This document shows positions 27,052 through 36,600 of a stretch of 64,000 bases of DNA, piece after piece; within the stretch, counting starts at the first letter, position 1, and each line of letters begins with the position of its first letter. Made by a program: the position numbers and the translations under genes. Source of the stretch: Agarivorans albus (GTDB lineage: Bacteria > Pseudomonadota > Gammaproteobacteria > Enterobacterales > Celerinatantimonadaceae); contig NZ_AP023032.1 in assembly GCF_019670105.1 (NCBI RefSeq), forward strand, positions 2,164,972-2,228,971, given 5' to 3'. Below the pieces are notes generated by a model that was not told where the DNA came from, searched no databases, and saw nothing but the letters and a program-made list of their open reading frames with translations.

Positions 27052-27618
27052 ATGGGTAAATGGTTATTTTGTTTAGGCTTGTTTTCATACTCCGCGATAG
27101 CTAATCAGCTAGCGATAGAAGTGATAGAAGGGGCTTACCCCAAACTTACTTTTCGAGTAGAAGCAGCCAAACAACTTGAACTTATACCAATAACAAAGGC
27201 AAGTGTTAACGAGCAAGCAGATGCCTTGCAAATAAGCCTACCTGCAAGCAATGCCTGTGTTTACGATAACCTTCAACTATTAAGAGGGCGACTAATAACT
27301 ATAGAGCTTGCTTGGAACGCCAGCATACAGCAACAAATCAATGTGTTAAGCCAAGACAAACTATGGAAAGACTTTCCTTATCGCGTGTTAGTGCCAAGCT
27401 CTAGCACGAGTTGTAAGGTGAAAGACCTTGAATTGCATTTTCCAAGCCTTTCAGCGTTTAGCGGGGGGTGGGGAAGGCTAGAGTTAAATGATAAAACAGG
27501 CGTAATTGCACACGGTTTTTTTGTGGTTCAGCAAGTTGGCAATGTTTATATCTTTAACAAGGTAGTTCCTAACCACGTTAAGGCTCAGCAATATTGGTTA
27601 AAGTACTACGCACAATAG
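27052..27618 (+). CDS. Exported protein of unknown function
   Basis: About 188 residues with a signal peptide (KWLFCLGLFSYSAIANQ, cleavage probably after SAIA or IAN) and a beta-strand-rich periplasmic part. It has two cysteines (NACVYD, TSCKVKD) that could form a disulfide. I chose the ATG at 27052 because AAGGA at 27038-27042 is correctly spaced for it; the ATG at 27043 abuts the ribosome site. I do not recognise a family. It lies 48 bases after the hydrolase gene on the same strand and is plausibly in its operon. Confidence 0.65.
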   Translation: MGKWLFCLGLFSYSAIANQLAIEVIEGAYPKLTFRVEAAKQLELIPITKASVNEQADALQISLPASNACVYDNLQLLRGRLITIELAWNASIQQQINVLSQDKLWKDFPYRVLVPSSSTSCKVKDLELHFPSLSAFSGGWGRLELNDKTGVIAHGFFVVQQVGNVYIFNKVVPNHVKAQQYWLKYYAQ

Positions 27619-27706
27619 CAGTGTTGGTGCTGTTTCATTAAAGTGTCATATTAAATTGTGAACACTATGTTTCAATATACAACCAAAACGCCTTAGGTAG
27701 CTTTGT

Positions 27707-28528
27707 TTGAACCAACCGCTAATTCAAGAACCCATCGCTAAGTTAAAAAAACTAAAACGTTACCAATACGAACGTTATGCGGTGCTTTGTCGACTGGCTT
27801 ATCCGTCGGCTATGCAAGGTATGACTGAGCAGCTTGACAAGTATTTGTATCAAGATGTGTTTGATCGCTGGGGGCGGTCAACAACCCGGGTATTATGGAA
27901 AGAGAACAAAGATGAAGTGATAGTTGTTTTTCGAGGGTCAATGAACATATTTGATTGGCTGGTTAATCTTGCTTTTGTTCCACGCAAGTATCAAGCAGGA
28001 GAGAGCCACTATCATGTTCATTGGGGCTATTTGCAGCTGTTGGAGCAGTTAAGTTGCGATCCTAATCGGAGCAAAAACAAGTACACCGTGTACCAGCGTC
28101 TTGAGGCAATATTATTGCCACTGATGGCACAGGGAAAGCGCATATCGCTCACGGGGCATTCTTCTGGTGGTTGTATGGCAGTATTGGTGGCGGATAGGCT
28201 AGAGCGTCAATATCCCAAAAAAGTAAAGCGGGTCGTAACCTTTGGTCAACCCGCAACAGGCTTATGGAACTTTAAAAAACACTACAAATTGCATCGTAAA
28301 ACTTACCGAATTTGCTGTGACTTAGACATAGTAACCTTTTTACCGCCCTTGCCATTTGTCTATTGGCATGTAGGTAGAATGCTATGGTTACACGATGAGA
28401 GAATTTATGAGAATACGCCAACCTGGTATCGGCTAAGTAAGTCTTTGGTTAGTTGGTTGCTATTACCGTTTACTTATCACTACATGCGTAAATACATTCG
28501 CAATAAAGACTATTTTGACGAGCACTAA
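27707..28528 (+). CDS. Class 3-type lipase family protein
   Basis: 273 residues, without a signal peptide. Lipase class 3 features: VIVVFRGSMNIFDWLVNL (oxyanion strand), nucleophile elbow SLTGHSSGGCMA (Ser in GHSSG), VTFGQPATG and CDLDIVTFLPPLPFVYWHVG, which supplies the catalytic Asp and probably His. The C-terminal LHDERIYENTPTWYRL ends with an amphipathic or membrane-touching stretch. Start is TTG at 27707 with a weak AGG upstream. The true substrate, a lipid or another ester, is not evident. Confidence 0.83.
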   Translation: MNQPLIQEPIAKLKKLKRYQYERYAVLCRLAYPSAMQGMTEQLDKYLYQDVFDRWGRSTTRVLWKENKDEVIVVFRGSMNIFDWLVNLAFVPRKYQAGESHYHVHWGYLQLLEQLSCDPNRSKNKYTVYQRLEAILLPLMAQGKRISLTGHSSGGCMAVLVADRLERQYPKKVKRVVTFGQPATGLWNFKKHYKLHRKTYRICCDLDIVTFLPPLPFVYWHVGRMLWLHDERIYENTPTWYRLSKSLVSWLLLPFTYHYMRKYIRNKDYFDEH

Positions 28529-28553
28529 AGTGCTGTAAACAAAGCGGAGTTAG

Positions 28554-29009
28554 TTAAGAGCCTGCTGCACTACGGTAAGATTGCACCGCGCGGATCCCTT
28601 TCTTACTCACATTCACTACTTCAGTTCTTGGCCATCGTCCACAGAGTAAGGTAATAAACTGCTCATCTTCTTTGTAGTAAACGTAGCGCTGTCCTTGGCC
28701 TAAGCTACAACAAACGGGTTTGTCATCTAAATAGCTAATGCTAACAAAACCGTCTTCAGAGTTAACACTTGGACACCAATCCTGCGTTGTACCGCCATGG
28801 TGGTTGGGTTGTTGGGCTCGCAATACCGACAATACGTCTACGGTGTTAGCTGGGTGAGTTGAAAACCAGTTTAGGTAATCGGAAAAGCTCAATTCTTTGT
28901 CGTAAAACTTTGCCAAAGTTACTTTTTGCATTTGCAATATTGCTAATATCATCACCAACAACGCGATGATGAACGGAAAAAGTATTCTATAGAACAAAGT
29001 TTGAAACAT
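28554..29009 (-). CDS. Unknown membrane-anchored protein
   Basis: About 151 residues from the ATG at 29009, which has AGG upstream; a longer frame to 29051 adds 14 residues without a ribosome site. One N-terminal helix (residues 8-25) is followed by a periplasmic or cytosolic part with CPSVNSEDGFVSISYLDDKPVCCSLGQG, including four cysteines overall. I recognise no family. It is convergent with the class 3 lipase, with no clear terminator between. Confidence 0.6.
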   Translation of the reverse strand: MFQTLFYRILFPFIIALLVMILAILQMQKVTLAKFYDKELSFSDYLNWFSTHPANTVDVLSVLRAQQPNHHGGTTQDWCPSVNSEDGFVSISYLDDKPVCCSLGQGQRYVYYKEDEQFITLLCGRWPRTEVVNVSKKGIRAVQSYRSAAGS

Positions 29010-29182
29010 TGTGCCTGCCGTAAGTATTGTGACCGCGGACGATTCTAACAAAAATGTGATGCATGTCTAATTATTATTCGCCTCAACAATCATTCTTTAT
29101 AAGCAGCAGCGCTAGCTTATAGACAAACTGAATTTGCAGAAGCACAAATGTTGGTTACAGTTTTGCCAACTGGAGGGTGCTG

Positions 29183-29344
29183 ATGTTACGTAAAATTTTG
29201 TTAACGATTATTGTTCTAAGTCTAGTTATTGCTTGGTTTAGTAGTGATTTGATCCGAGCAGTATTCGAAGCAACAGCCTTTTTGGCGGTACTGGTAATGC
29301 TAGGTACATCGTTAGTGGGCAAACAGCGTAAATCTAACCATTAG
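29183..29344 (+). CDS. Small membrane protein, 53 residues
   Basis: ATG at 29183, TAG at 29342-29344. GGAGG at 29172-29176 is an ideal ribosome site, six bases before the ATG. The product starts MLRKILLTIIVLSLVIAW (first helix), then SSDLIRAVFEATAF leads into a second hydrophobic stretch, LAVLVMLGTSLV, and a basic tail GKQRKSNH. Two short helices with positive ends suggest an inner-membrane hairpin. I recognise no family. Confidence 0.65.
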   Translation: MLRKILLTIIVLSLVIAWFSSDLIRAVFEATAFLAVLVMLGTSLVGKQRKSNH

Positions 29345-29372
29345 CATTGCTCATGCAGGTTTAGCTTGCCGG

Positions 29373-30314
29373 TTAGTAGAAAAGCTTAATGATAACTAGT
29401 GAGCTCACTGCTATGCAGAACCATAGGCCTAATCCAAGCAATAATGGTTTACTGCCTGCTTGTTGTAAGTTTTTTGCCGTTAAGCCATAGCCGATTAAAA
29501 ATAAACACACTCCCAACAACTGTTTAGACATCTCAAATAAGCCTTTGTAGACAGCCTCAAACATCGGTACATAGTTGCTGATAAGCATTGCTAAAATGTA
29601 GAAGAAAATGAAGTAGGGAATTGATACCTTTCCGTCTTTTTCTTTGAATATTATCGAGCTCATTAAGGCTACAGGGATTATCCATAACGCTCTGGCTAGT
29701 TTAACCGTAGTGGCAACGCTAAGGGCTTCATCGCCGTACGCTGCAGCAGCGCCTACAACAGACGAAGTATCGTGAATAGCAATGGCTGCCCAATAACCAA
29801 ATTGGTTTTGGCTTAACTCTAATATGTGGCCCAGCAATGGGAATAAGAACAAGCCACAAGCATTCAAAATGAACACGGTCGCTAAGGCTAAGGAAATTTG
29901 TTTACTATTTGCCTTAATCGCAGGTGCTACCGCGGCAATGGCGCTGCCGCCGCAAATTGCAGTTCCCACCGAGATTAAATAGCCGGTCTTTTTCTCCATA
30001 CCCACTAACTTAGCGGCAACTAAGCCAACAAATAGGGTAAAAGCGATAGAGCCTACAATTAAACCAAAACCGTGTTGCGTGTATTCAATAGCTTGGGTAA
30101 TAGAAATACCAAAACCTAAACCGACCACTGAGATAGCTAATAAACGCTTGGTTAAAATAGCAATATCAATGGTTTTAGGTGTTAATCCAAAACTTGCGAA
30201 ACAAGCTCCAATAACCAGAGCGCCAGGGCCGTTTATGAGAGGCGTAAGGATTACTAAGCAGGTAATTAGGCACAATACATCTGCTTTACTGAGCTGTTTT
30301 AGTTTCTCTAACAT
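29373..30314 (-). CDS. YeiH-family putative sulfate exporter
   Basis: 313 residues, about ten membrane helices, in the YeiH/PF03601 family. Signatures: GPGALVIGACFASFGLT, VVGLGFGISITQA, GTAICGGSAIAAVAPAIKA, the HDTSSVVGAAAAYG segment, and VKLARALWIIPVAL. Some relatives export sulfate or sulfite-like compounds in sulfonate degradation, but no sulfur gene is nearby. GAGG precedes the ATG at 30314. Transport function is from family only. Confidence 0.88.
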   Translation of the reverse strand: MLEKLKQLSKADVLCLITCLVILTPLINGPGALVIGACFASFGLTPKTIDIAILTKRLLAISVVGLGFGISITQAIEYTQHGFGLIVGSIAFTLFVGLVAAKLVGMEKKTGYLISVGTAICGGSAIAAVAPAIKANSKQISLALATVFILNACGLFLFPLLGHILELSQNQFGYWAAIAIHDTSSVVGAAAAYGDEALSVATTVKLARALWIIPVALMSSIIFKEKDGKVSIPYFIFFYILAMLISNYVPMFEAVYKGLFEMSKQLLGVCLFLIGYGLTAKNLQQAGSKPLLLGLGLWFCIAVSSLVIIKLFY

Positions 30315-30445
30315 ACTTAATCCTCAACATCAGGCTTAAGTATACGCCGAGCAAGGATTGCATGCATGCGGATTTAGTTGCGAGATAAATTCATAAAACT
30401 ATCTTAATTGATTGATTTAATGGGGTTATCGGTTTTCATATCAAT

Positions 30446-30458
30446 AATAATGATTATT
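30446..30458. promoter_or_regulatory. Weak Fur-like 6-1-6 element upstream of the YeiH gene
   Basis: AATAATGATTATT is a perfect 6-1-6 inverted repeat, matching the Fur half-site pattern GATAAT-N-ATTATC at 10 of 12 positions. It lies 132 bp upstream of the YeiH-family start in very AT-rich sequence, so a chance match is quite possible. Confidence 0.2.
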
Positions 30459-30493
30459 TTAATTGGTATTATTCATCGAGCTTAAAAGCTAAT

Positions 30494-31423
30494 TTAGCGA
30501 TAAAATAACTCTTCCTCTATTTGTGGCCGCATCAGTTCTGTCACTCTTTTGCCTTCGGCAATAGCTTCTTCGGCGCGGTGGAAATCCATGATGCCAATAT
30601 CCCCTAATTTGGGAGACAGCAATATATCTGGTGGATCGCCTGCCATACGGGTGCGGGTTAACCGCTCCTGCATAATATTAATCGAGGTAGACATTACGCC
30701 TATCATGCCGGGGGAGCGATTATTGTTTGGCTGCTTGAGGTTACTTAGCATGGAATTAAGAAAATCTTTGCCGCCACCTAACAAGCGCCAAAATGGTTGC
30801 TCGTTAGCATTGTTGTTTTGCTCGTTTATTTCTAAGGGATGGTCGGTTAGCGCAATTCGAGATTTATCATTATTAAGATTTACCGCAATAACGATGTCGG
30901 CGCCCATAGCTCGGCACAACGATACTGGAACTGGATTAACCACTGCGCCATCTACCAGCCATTGATCTTTTAAACGATAGGGGGCCATTAATCCCGGCAT
31001 GGCACATGATGCGCGAACAGCGTCTCGTACACTGCCTTTTTGCAACCAAACTTCCTTGCCGGTCTCAAGCTCAGTTGCCACTGCGCCAAATGGAATCGTT
31101 AATTGCTCTATGCTGTCGCGACCAATGTATTTTTCTGCAGCGTTAAAGACCTTTTCCCCGGTGAGCAATCCACCACGGTAAAGTGAGAAGTCCATCAAAT
31201 TGAAAACTTGCCAGCTAGAAAGGCTTAAGGCCCACTCGTTAAGTTTGTCTATTCGTTGGCAAGCATAAGCTGCTCCTACTAAGGCACCGATTGAGCAACC
31301 AGATACAATATGTGGGCGGATACCCATATCTTGCAAGGCCATTATTACTCCTAGGTGAGACCAGCCTCTTGCTGCTCCGCTACCCAAAGCTAAGCCAATC
31401 TTTAACTCGCCGCTAACTGCCAT
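30494..31423 (-). CDS. Patatin-like phospholipase, RssA-type
   Basis: About 309 residues. Patatin fold with glycine-rich LGSGAARGWSHLGV (oxyanion hole), nucleophile motif GCSIGALVG (Ser) and catalytic Asp in DGAVVNPVP, the Ser-Asp dyad of this family. Similar to E. coli RssA over the whole catalytic part, plus an Asn-rich insertion near residues 205-215. No signal peptide, so cytoplasmic. I chose the ATG at 31423 because GGAG is five bases upstream; the ATG 15 bases earlier lacks one. It is transcribed away from the TetR gene. Confidence 0.87.
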   Translation of the reverse strand: MAVSGELKIGLALGSGAARGWSHLGVIMALQDMGIRPHIVSGCSIGALVGAAYACQRIDKLNEWALSLSSWQVFNLMDFSLYRGGLLTGEKVFNAAEKYIGRDSIEQLTIPFGAVATELETGKEVWLQKGSVRDAVRASCAMPGLMAPYRLKDQWLVDGAVVNPVPVSLCRAMGADIVIAVNLNNDKSRIALTDHPLEINEQNNNANEQPFWRLLGGGKDFLNSMLSNLKQPNNNRSPGMIGVMSTSINIMQERLTRTRMAGDPPDILLSPKLGDIGIMDFHRAEEAIAEGKRVTELMRPQIEEELFYR

Positions 31424-31669
31424 GATAACTCCATTCAAGCCAACTATTTCGTAAGCCTCATTGTTGCTTAAAAATGCTTAAGTTCATAGTTACTTATGTT
31501 GTAGATGCGAGTTGGCTATAGCCAAGTAGGGTACTGATATTTATCAAATATTTTGTAGGAGCCTGATGAACAGTAGTAAGACTTGAACAGTGCGAATTAA
31601 AGGAAATTCATTGAAAGTAAAGATGCGAAGAATTTTACTTGGCGCAGAACGCGCGTTTATGTTTTATTA

Positions 31670-31693
31670 TTTATTCTACACATGATGAATAAA
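31670..31693. promoter_or_regulatory. Candidate TetR operator
   Basis: TTTATTC (31670-31676) and GAATAAA (31687-31693) form an inverted repeat with 7-bp perfect arms around 10 bases. It ends 10 bp before the TetR start codon and would overlap the early transcribed region. That is consistent with autorepression of the TetR-efflux operon. Confidence 0.35.
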
Positions 31694-31703
31694 CCAATAA
31701 GCC

Positions 31704-32360
31704 ATGACTAAAAAGAATCCTGTAGGGCGACCTAAAGGCGATAGCCAAGCTAGGAAAAAATTATTAGAGGCTGCCACGCAGCTGTTTGTAAAACACGACT
31801 ACGACAAAGTATCGATACGCATGGTGGCAAACCAAGCCGAAGTAGACGCGGCACTTATTAGGTATTACTTCGGCTCTAAAGCGCAGCTTTTTGGTGAAAT
31901 GCTAAAGAATGTATCTGACCCTGTATTTAGTACCCTTCAACATGGGAAACAACACACCGAAGTAAGTGACTTAGCTAAGGTGATGCGCGCTTATTACACC
32001 ACCATGGTGGACAACCCTTACTTTCCGAAGCTGATATACAAATTGTCCGGGTTACCTAAAGAACACGAAAGCGCTCAGCAACTAAACCTGATGATTGGCA
32101 GTTTGGGGCGCTTTAAAAGCAGGGAGTTATTCCAAAAATTGTTAAAAAATAAGTCACTTTTAGATGGCGTAGACCCTGAGATGGCACAGATTAGCTTTTT
32201 GAGTTTAATGGTGTTTCCATTTTTGATGCCTGAGCGTTTACTGGAAGCCAATCAAATTGAATTGTCGAAACAAAAATTTTTAAAACTTGCAGATCACAAC
32301 GTTCAGTTGCTTGAGCGTGGATTGTTTAAACCTAAGGAACATAGTAATGCAGCTCAATAA
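31704..32360 (+). CDS. TetR-family repressor of the adjacent efflux operon
   Basis: 218 residues. N-terminal TetR helix-turn-helix: ARKKLLEAATQLFVKHDYDKVSIRMVANQAEVDAALIRYYFGSKAQL (about 15-62), followed by a TetR_C-type ligand domain. It begins with a basic arm KKNPVGRPKGDSQ common to these regulators. Its 3' end overlaps the adaptor gene start by 14 bases, so regulator, adaptor and pump form one transcript. The inducer is unknown. Confidence 0.9.
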   Translation: MTKKNPVGRPKGDSQARKKLLEAATQLFVKHDYDKVSIRMVANQAEVDAALIRYYFGSKAQLFGEMLKNVSDPVFSTLQHGKQHTEVSDLAKVMRAYYTTMVDNPYFPKLIYKLSGLPKEHESAQQLNLMIGSLGRFKSRELFQKLLKNKSLLDGVDPEMAQISFLSLMVFPFLMPERLLEANQIELSKQKFLKLADHNVQLLERGLFKPKEHSNAAQ

Positions 32361-33648
32361 ACCTTGGTTGATTTTTCCTGGCATTGCCATTGGGGTATTT
32401 TTTCTGGTCTTGGCTATTGCTACAAAGGAAGTTGCACCGGTAAATGCTCAGCACCAGTCTTCCCGTTTAGTTGAGGTGGTGGGTTTAAAACAGCAAGCTG
32501 CTGCTCCTGTAGCGGTGGCTTACGGAAGAGTAGAGCCTAAAACCAGCTGGGAAGCAGTAGCCGAAGTAACCGGTAGTTTGGTTTATCGTCATCCCTTGTT
32601 AGAAGAGGGGCGGTTTCTTCCTAAAGGAACCTTGTTACTTAAAATCGACCCGCTTGAATACAGCCTAAAACTGGTTCAGGCAGAGGCCAACTTAAGCGCC
32701 AGTAAAACTCAATTGGCTCGACTAAACCAAGAAGAAACCAATCTTAAAGTGAGCTTAGATATCGAACGTCAGCGAGCTTTGTTGGTAGATGAAGAGTATA
32801 AACGTAAGCAAAAGCTTAAAGCGCAAAATCTTATTTCTAGCTCAGAGTTAGAAAACCAAAAACAAAACGTACTCATTCAAAACAATGTGGTTCAAGAGCT
32901 TGAGAATGCCCTACAGCTTATCCCCGATGATAGACGCGTTGCCGAAGCACAACTCGCGGTGGAAGAGGCCAAACTTGAAGATGCCCAACGGCAACTGAGC
33001 AAAACAGAAATCGTGCTGCCTTTTGATGCCAAAATTGCAGAAGTAAATATTGAAACTGAGCAGGTGGTTAACTTGCAATCGGTAATGGTAGTGGCGCAGA
33101 AACTGGATGTAATGGTAGCCGATGTGCAGCTATCGTTAAACGACATGCGTCATTTGGTTAGCAGCGTTCAGCACTATCAAAATGCTTTGGGTTTACCTTC
33201 AATCGATGAGTTGGAGTTTGAAGCTTCTGTGAGTCTAGTGGCGTCCGGTATTGAGTACCGCTGGCCCGCTACGGTCACTCGCGTTGCTGAGGCGGTGAGT
33301 GTAGAACAAGCCACTGTTGGTATGTTTTTAGAAGTTGCACAAAATATTGCAGAAATGGATTTAGCCCAGCAAATCCCGCTTACTAAAGGTATGTATGTGC
33401 AAGCAACCATTAAGGGTTATCCGCAACAGCACTATGTGGTGCCAGAACGCGCTTTGCATGGCAGCAATATTTACCTCATGGATGACCAAGACAAACTTCG
33501 CATAATCCCAATTACTGTGTTGTTTAGGACTGAACAAGGAGTGGCTATCAGTGGCGAGATTAGCAGTGGACAGATGCTAATTCTTAATGATCTTATCCCT
33601 GCAGTAGAGGGAATGAGTTTGCGATTAGAGGACGCGACGAATGCTTAA
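32347..33648 (+). CDS. RND efflux periplasmic adaptor (HlyD/MFP family)
   Basis: About 433 residues: an N-terminal signal-anchor helix (WLIFPGIAIGVFFLVLA), a lipoyl-like half (VTGSLVYRHPLLEEGRFLPKGTLLLKID), a long helical hairpin with heptads (residues ~95-195), the second lipoyl half (TEIVLPFDAKIAEVNIETEQVV), a beta-barrel and a C-terminal domain. It links the inner-membrane RND pump to an outer-membrane channel. The ATG at 32347 has AAGGA upstream; a longer frame from 32287 would run back through the TetR gene. It overlaps the pump gene by eight bases. Confidence 0.9.
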   Translation: MQLNKPWLIFPGIAIGVFFLVLAIATKEVAPVNAQHQSSRLVEVVGLKQQAAAPVAVAYGRVEPKTSWEAVAEVTGSLVYRHPLLEEGRFLPKGTLLLKIDPLEYSLKLVQAEANLSASKTQLARLNQEETNLKVSLDIERQRALLVDEEYKRKQKLKAQNLISSSELENQKQNVLIQNNVVQELENALQLIPDDRRVAEAQLAVEEAKLEDAQRQLSKTEIVLPFDAKIAEVNIETEQVVNLQSVMVVAQKLDVMVADVQLSLNDMRHLVSSVQHYQNALGLPSIDELEFEASVSLVASGIEYRWPATVTRVAEAVSVEQATVGMFLEVAQNIAEMDLAQQIPLTKGMYVQATIKGYPQQHYVVPERALHGSNIYLMDDQDKLRIIPITVLFRTEQGVAISGEISSGQMLILNDLIPAVEGMSLRLEDATNA

Positions 33649-36600
33649 TTATTTTATTCGCCATCCTACTCTAGCAAACCTTGTAATGGTGAGTTTTATA
33701 CTTCTCGGCTTAACTAGCCTTAGTACCTTAAAGCGTGAAACCTTTCCCGAGTTTACCAATCCCTTCATTATCGCAACGGTGGTGTACCCTGGTGCGTCAC
33801 CTAGTGAAGTGGAAGAAAGTTTATGTATGCGAATGGAAGACGCAGTTGATGGCTTATCAAGTATTGAAGAAACCCGCTGTGAAGCAATTGAAGGCCTTGG
33901 TTCGTTAGTTGTAAAGCTTGATGGTAATGCCGATGTAGGGCGAATGCTGGTTGATATTCAAACCGAAATAAATGCAATTAAGGATTTCCCAGAGCAAATT
34001 GAACCGCCCGTAGTAAAAGAAATGGATTGGGCCGAGCCAGTTGTCGATATCGCAATAAGTGCGCCAGCATCTTGGCCTGATTTAAAAGCTTACGCAGAAG
34101 AGCTTAAACATATCCTAAAGGTTGATTACGGCGTAGCGATGGTAAGCGTGAGTGGATTTTCGGATCATCAGTTACGCGTTGAGCTAGACCACACAGCGCT
34201 GCGCAGGTTAAACCTTAGCGTGAATGATGTAGCTAGTACCATTAGCCAGCAAAACATAAATTTGCCAGCTGGCACCATTGAACTTACCGATAAAAATTTG
34301 TTAATTCGATTTGACCAGCGTAAGCGAGACCCTGTTGCGTTGGCTAAAACGGTGATCGCCTCAGATAACAATGGCAGCGTGGTGTACCTTGGTGATATAG
34401 CGACTATCAGTGATAGATTTGAGTTAGACGAAGAAAAAATCCTCTTTAACAACCTTCCATCTGCGGTACTTAAAATAAGCAAAAACAAAGCAGATGATGC
34501 CTTGCGAATTAAGCAGTCTGTTCAGCAGTTTGTTGATGACCAGCGCCTTATTACGCCGGAGGGAGTGAGCTTAACCCTTACCAACGATATGTCTTCTCTA
34601 TTGAGCGATCGTCTAAACATGATGCTCAAAAATGGATGGCAAGGGATTATCTTGGTCTTTTTGAGCATGTGGTTGTTTTTCTCGCTGCGTTACTCATTTT
34701 GGATTGCAGCTGGATTACCGGTAGCCTTTATGGGCGGATTGTTTTTAATGTCGGTGTTTGGACTGTCAATCAACATCATGACGCTAGTGGGCTTGCTTAT
34801 GGCCATTGGTATCATGATGGATGACGCGATTGTGATTGCAGAATCCATTGCCGCGCATTTAGAACGTGGATTAAGCGCTGACCAAGCAGTAGTAAAAGGC
34901 GTTAAAAAAGCCGCACCCGGGGTTATCTCGTCGTTCTTCACCACCATTTTTGTACTGGGAAGCTTGATGTGGTTAGACGGTCAAATGGGGGCTGTGTTAA
35001 GCGTGGTTCCCATGGCCTTGTTATTGGTGCTATGCATTAGTTTGGTAGAAGCATTTTTAATTTTGCCTAATCACCTTCGTCATACTTTGCAGCACAAAGG
35101 AATTGAACGGCCTACTAGCGGGTTTAAAGCTAAATTTTTAAATGCTTTTGAAAACTTCCGGCTTAACAAGCTAGTTCCGGCAGTCGCCTTTGTAGTGAAA
35201 TGGCGTTATGTCTCGCTAGGAGCAACGTTTGGTTTATTGTTGTTATCTTTTTCACTAGTGATTAGTGGTTTAGTCAAATTTACCGCCTTTCCAGAGTTAG
35301 ATGGCGATATTGCAGAGGCAAGGATCATCCTTCCTCCTGGGTCGAGTTTGAGCCAAACGGAGACGCTAGTTACTGAAATCGTAAATGCAGCGCAACAAGT
35401 TGGAGAAAGGTTCACCCAAGATAACAACGAACCTCAGACGCTTATTCACGATATTACTGCGCAATACAACTTTAATGCCGATGCAGGCGAGTCGGGCCCG
35501 CATGTCGCTACTGTGCGCCTTGATTTACTCTCGGCAGAAGTTCGCAATAGTTATATCGAAGATTTTATCGCGGCTTGGCGCGAGCAAGTTGGCGAGCAAG
35601 CTTTACCTTTAGCGTTGGCGTTTACTCAACCGACGATGGGGCCGGCAGGGCGGGCGATTGAAGTTCGTTTGCAGCACTCAAATCTAGATACACTAAAGTC
35701 CGCTTCTGTTGAACTACAAGCTTACTTGGGCAAGTTTCAGGGTGTGAATAGCATCTTAGATGATATGCGACCTGGCAAAGAAGAGGTGGTTATCTCTCTT
35801 CGAGGTGGTGCAGAGTCATTTATGGTTAATGGCCAAATGGTTGCTGAGCAGTTGCGCGCTTCTTACCAAGGAGTCATTGCCGACGAGTTTCAAATTGGCC
35901 CAGAAAATATGCAAATAGACGTAAGGCTTAACAAGCAACAGTCCGGAAGCTTGCAAGCCTTAGCGAATTTTCCAATTGTGTTAGCCGATGGACAGCAAGT
36001 GCCGTTATCGTCTATTGCAAACATTGAATATCAGCGCGCTTATGTACGCATTCAACGAATTAACAGTTTGCGCACCGTGACAGTAATGGCAGATGTTGAT
36101 ACCCGAGTTGCCAACACCAACGAGGTGATGCAACTGGTACAAAAAACCTTTTTGCCTGAGCTTCAAAAACAGTTCCCGGGCTTACGGGTAGATTTTGAAG
36201 GTGAAGCTAAAGAGAGCGCTAAAGTAGGGGCTTCTTTAAGCAAAAGCTTTGCTATTGGCATATTTGGTGTATTTGCTATTTTGAGTTTTCAGTTCAGAAG
36301 TTACTTAGAACCGGTAGTGGTGCTTACGGTGATTCCCATGGCCCTAATTGGGGTTTTGTGGGGGCATTTTTTATTGGGCCACAACCTAAGCATGCCCTCA
36401 ATACTCGGGTTTATCTCCCTAGCGGGTATTGTGACTAACGATTCAATATTGCTGGTGCAGTATATCCGTTATCATTTAGATGAGGGCGACGATGTTTATC
36501 AAGCAGTAGTGAATGCAAGTAAAGAGCGCTTTAGGGCAGTGTTTTTAACCTCTTTAACTACAGCTGCAGGTTTGTTGCCTTTATTGCTGGAAACCAGCTT

